From positions 5,584-11,241 of the forward strand of contig MFAQ01000035.1 of the NCBI GenBank assembly GCA_001776275.1: a stretch of DNA of 5,658 nt. Direction: 5' to 3'. Shown one piece after another: positions 4,824 through 5,658 of the stretch; the first letter of the stretch is position 1, and every line of letters begins with the position of its first letter. The position numbers and the translations under genes are program-made. The notes under the pieces are model-generated. The model saw only the letters and a list, made by a program, of their open reading frames with translations, did not search any database and had not been told where the DNA came from. This stretch comes from Candidatus Collierbacteria bacterium RIFOXYD1_FULL_40_9 (GTDB lineage Bacteria > Patescibacteriota > Microgenomatia > UBA1400 > MFAQ01).

Positions 4824-4850
4824 AACCCCGACCATTTTGTCGGGGTTTTT
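4824..4850 (+). terminator. Intrinsic terminator of the methyltransferase-like gene
   Basis: AACCCCGAC (4824-4832) pairs with GTCGGGGTT (4839-4847) with a 6-base loop and a T run to 4850. The stop codon of the convergent toxin gene overlaps the end of the T run. On the - strand the hairpin is not directly followed by T residues, so it may only weakly terminate the toxin-antitoxin mRNA. Confidence 0.9.
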
Positions 4851-5115
4851 AATACACCTGGTTATGTGTACCAATATCTACCAGTAGCGCCGTGTCGGTT
4901 TCTATCATTTTGTAAACAACCCTAACATCGCCAGCTACCGAAAATGCTCTATATCCGGACTTCTTCCCAATTAAGGCATGATCTTTAAGAATCGGGTCGG
5001 TTCTATCAAACTCAAATCTCTTTACTCGCTCGCTAAATTTAATACATAAAGCCTTATTTGGCAAAATTCTTTTTCTCAAAGAAATCAAAAAGCTCTTGTG
5101 CATTTCTACCCTCAT
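4849..5115 (-). CDS. RelE/ParE-superfamily toxin (RelE/StbE/YafQ-like) of a type II toxin-antitoxin system
   Basis: This 88-residue protein has the hallmarks of the RelE/StbE branch. They are a first strand MRVEMHKSF (1-9) leading into a basic helix, DPILKDHALIG (40-50, the family's 'HxLxG' turn), GYRAFSVAGDVRVVYK (54-69, the conserved Arg and the 'GDxRxxY' strand), and the end DIGTHNQVY (80-88, the 'GTHxxxY' signature with a likely catalytic His84). Known relatives are ribosome-dependent mRNA endonucleases held inactive by the partner antitoxin. Its ATG overlaps the antitoxin TGA as ATGA, so translation is coupled. An internal ATG at 5103 has AGGG five bases upstream, but starting there would delete half of the first strand, so 5115 is preferred. 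Its end overlaps the T run of the convergent terminator. Confidence 0.9.
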   Translation of the reverse strand: MRVEMHKSFLISLRKRILPNKALCIKFSERVKRFEFDRTDPILKDHALIGKKSGYRAFSVAGDVRVVYKMIETDTALLVDIGTHNQVY

Positions 5116-5393
5116 TTAATTTGGTCTACGTAATCCAAAAAATCATCAACAGAAGCAAAACTCGTGATATTTTTTCCAGTTTTTGCATCGTCTAAAATTT
5201 TTTGATACCTCTTCTCGTTCTTTGCTGAAAGTTTTATTGGAGCAATAAATGCCGTTTCTATTTTTTTTTCGGCCAGTTGGGTCAAAAAAATCCTTACAGT
5301 CTCCTGCAACGAAGAATACCCCTGAGCCAAGGCAGCTATAGTTGCCTTTTCTCTTAATTCTTTGCTCATGGGAACTTGTAGTACATCGTTCAT
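5112..5393 (-). CDS. Type II antitoxin, ribbon-helix-helix (RelB/DinJ-like)
   Basis: This 93-residue protein has an N-terminal strand VLQVPMS (4-10), helix 1 KELREKATIAALAQG (11-25) and helix 2 SSLQETVRIFLTQLAEK (27-43), the layout of a ribbon-helix-helix DNA-binding domain. A charged C-terminal part (54-93, LSAKNEKRYQKILDDAKTGK then SVDDFLDYVDQIK) is the probable toxin-wrapping region. Known relatives dimerise, repress their own promoter and neutralise the toxin. It is the first gene of the operon, with an ATGA overlap to the toxin. There is no Shine-Dalgarno before ATG 5393, and in-frame TAA codons lie just upstream, so the start cannot be further out. The -10 box suggests the mRNA begins at or within a few bases of the ATG. 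The exact antitoxin family is inferred from pattern only. Confidence 0.83.
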   Translation of the reverse strand: MNDVLQVPMSKELREKATIAALAQGYSSLQETVRIFLTQLAEKKIETAFIAPIKLSAKNEKRYQKILDDAKTGKNITSFASVDDFLDYVDQIK

Positions 5394-5395
5394 AT

Positions 5396-5409
5396 ATTAT
5401 AATTATAAT
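5396..5409. promoter_or_regulatory. 14-bp palindrome over the -10: candidate antitoxin operator
   Basis: ATTATAATTATAAT is a perfect palindrome covering the -10 box and the expected transcription start. Type II antitoxins commonly bind palindromes at this place to repress their operon. The sequence is pure A/T, and a duplicated TATAAT explains the symmetry equally well. Confidence 0.45.
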
Positions 5410-5431
5410 GTTTTCATATTACTATTGTCAA
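5402..5431 (-). promoter_or_regulatory. Toxin-antitoxin promoter with consensus -35 and -10
   Basis: On the - strand, TTGACA (5426-5431) and TATAAT (5402-5407) are both perfect hexamers separated by 18 bases. The expected start of transcription, about 5394-5396, falls on the antitoxin ATG (5393). Confidence 0.85.
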
Positions 5432-5444
5432 CTTTTAGCAACAC

Positions 5445-5472
5445 AAAATTCCCCCCGCCATTGGCGGGGGGG
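5445..5472 (-). terminator. Hairpin terminator of the right-edge - strand gene (possibly bidirectional)
   Basis: CCCCCCGCC (5451-5459) and GGCGGGGGG (5463-5471) form a 9-bp GC-rich stem with a 3-base loop, about 18 bases after the stop codon of the right-edge gene. On the - strand it is followed by AATTTTG, a short T tract. On the + strand it is followed by TTTATTT, so it could work both ways and insulate the toxin-antitoxin promoter. Confidence 0.75.
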
Positions 5473-5488
5473 TTTATTTCAAAAAAAA

Positions 5489-5656
5489 TTAGCGATGTCT
5501 CGTCTCAAGATCGTTTTCTCTACTGACAAGGTCTCCGACAAGCACAGTATCGATAATAACTGTACCTACAGGCATAACTTCCACAGGTTCAATAAAAATA
5601 ACCATATATCCGGTTTCGTTATCCATCATCGATGACCCAAGCCAAGACTCATCGGC
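5489..5656 (-). CDS. 3' end of an unidentified gene (partial, enters from the right edge)
   Basis: Read on the - strand, the frame is open from the window edge to a TAA at 5489-5491 and gives the last 55 residues of a protein. The region MVIFIEPVEVMPVGTVII is strongly hydrophobic and strand-like, followed by a short helix-like, charged tail (RENDLETRHR). Two Met codons (residues 10-11) lack a ribosome-binding site, so the gene most likely begins beyond the window. A hairpin terminator follows the stop, which supports a real gene end here. The family is not recognised; a small beta barrel or a C-terminal beta domain would fit the pattern. Confidence 0.62.
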   Translation of the reverse strand, partial: ADESWLGSSMMDNETGYMVIFIEPVEVMPVGTVIIDTVLVGDLVSRENDLETRHR

Positions 5657-5658
5657 AC

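Noticed and set aside
5342..5635. 97-residue + strand frame across the toxin-antitoxin promoter
   Set aside because: It runs through the antitoxin 5' end, the promoter and the GC-rich terminator, and is the complement of the right-edge - strand gene.
1..5658. CRISPR array, tRNA genes, insertion-sequence ends or attachment sites
   Set aside because: I saw no regularly spaced direct repeats, no tRNA cloverleaf, no transposase or integrase gene, and no flanking target duplication.

Overview
The window reads as ordinary bacterial DNA using the standard genetic code. It is moderately AT-rich, with small, tightly packed genes. Most genes have strong Shine-Dalgarno sites, several small units have their own TGn-extended -10 promoter, and intrinsic terminators follow most units. 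Most gene products are small and of unknown family. This style fits an accessory region of a compact genome such as a Candidate Phyla Radiation (Patescibacteria) bacterium, but no marker gene fixes the lineage, so that is only a guess.

Region 1 (1-1084) is the end of an operon on the + strand. It holds the tail of an unknown gene (2-127), overlapped by a small ThiF/E1-type adenylyltransferase (114-788), then a 69-residue MoaD/ThiS-like beta-grasp protein that ends exactly in Gly-Gly (828-1037), then a strong terminator. Together the last two look like a minimal ubiquitin-like protein activation module. No thiamine or molybdopterin genes are visible, so the acceptor is unknown and may lie upstream of the window.

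Region 2 (1085-1546) has no convincing gene but carries several nested or long-range complementary segments (about 1263-1491). It may encode a structured RNA that I could not assign to a family.

Region 3 (1547-3702) is a series of small transcription units. They are a two-gene unit of a 4-TM membrane protein (1591-1923) and a soluble beta-rich protein (1941-2405), a 3-TM protein (2513-2773), a convergent unknown gene on the - strand (2873-3148), and a second membrane protein (3284-3664) that is a paralogue of the first. 

Region 4 (3703-4850) encodes a 350-residue protein whose C-terminal half has the strand and motif order of a class I SAM-dependent methyltransferase.

Region 5 (4849-5656, - strand) has a type II toxin-antitoxin operon: a ribbon-helix-helix-like antitoxin and a RelE/ParE-superfamily toxin with an ATGA overlap. 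A consensus promoter appears to give an almost leaderless antitoxin mRNA. The right edge holds the 3' end of a further - strand gene of unknown function.

The most interesting item is the E1-like plus Gly-Gly beta-grasp pair. The second is the structured intergenic block. The paralogous membrane proteins and the leaderless toxin-antitoxin promoter follow.
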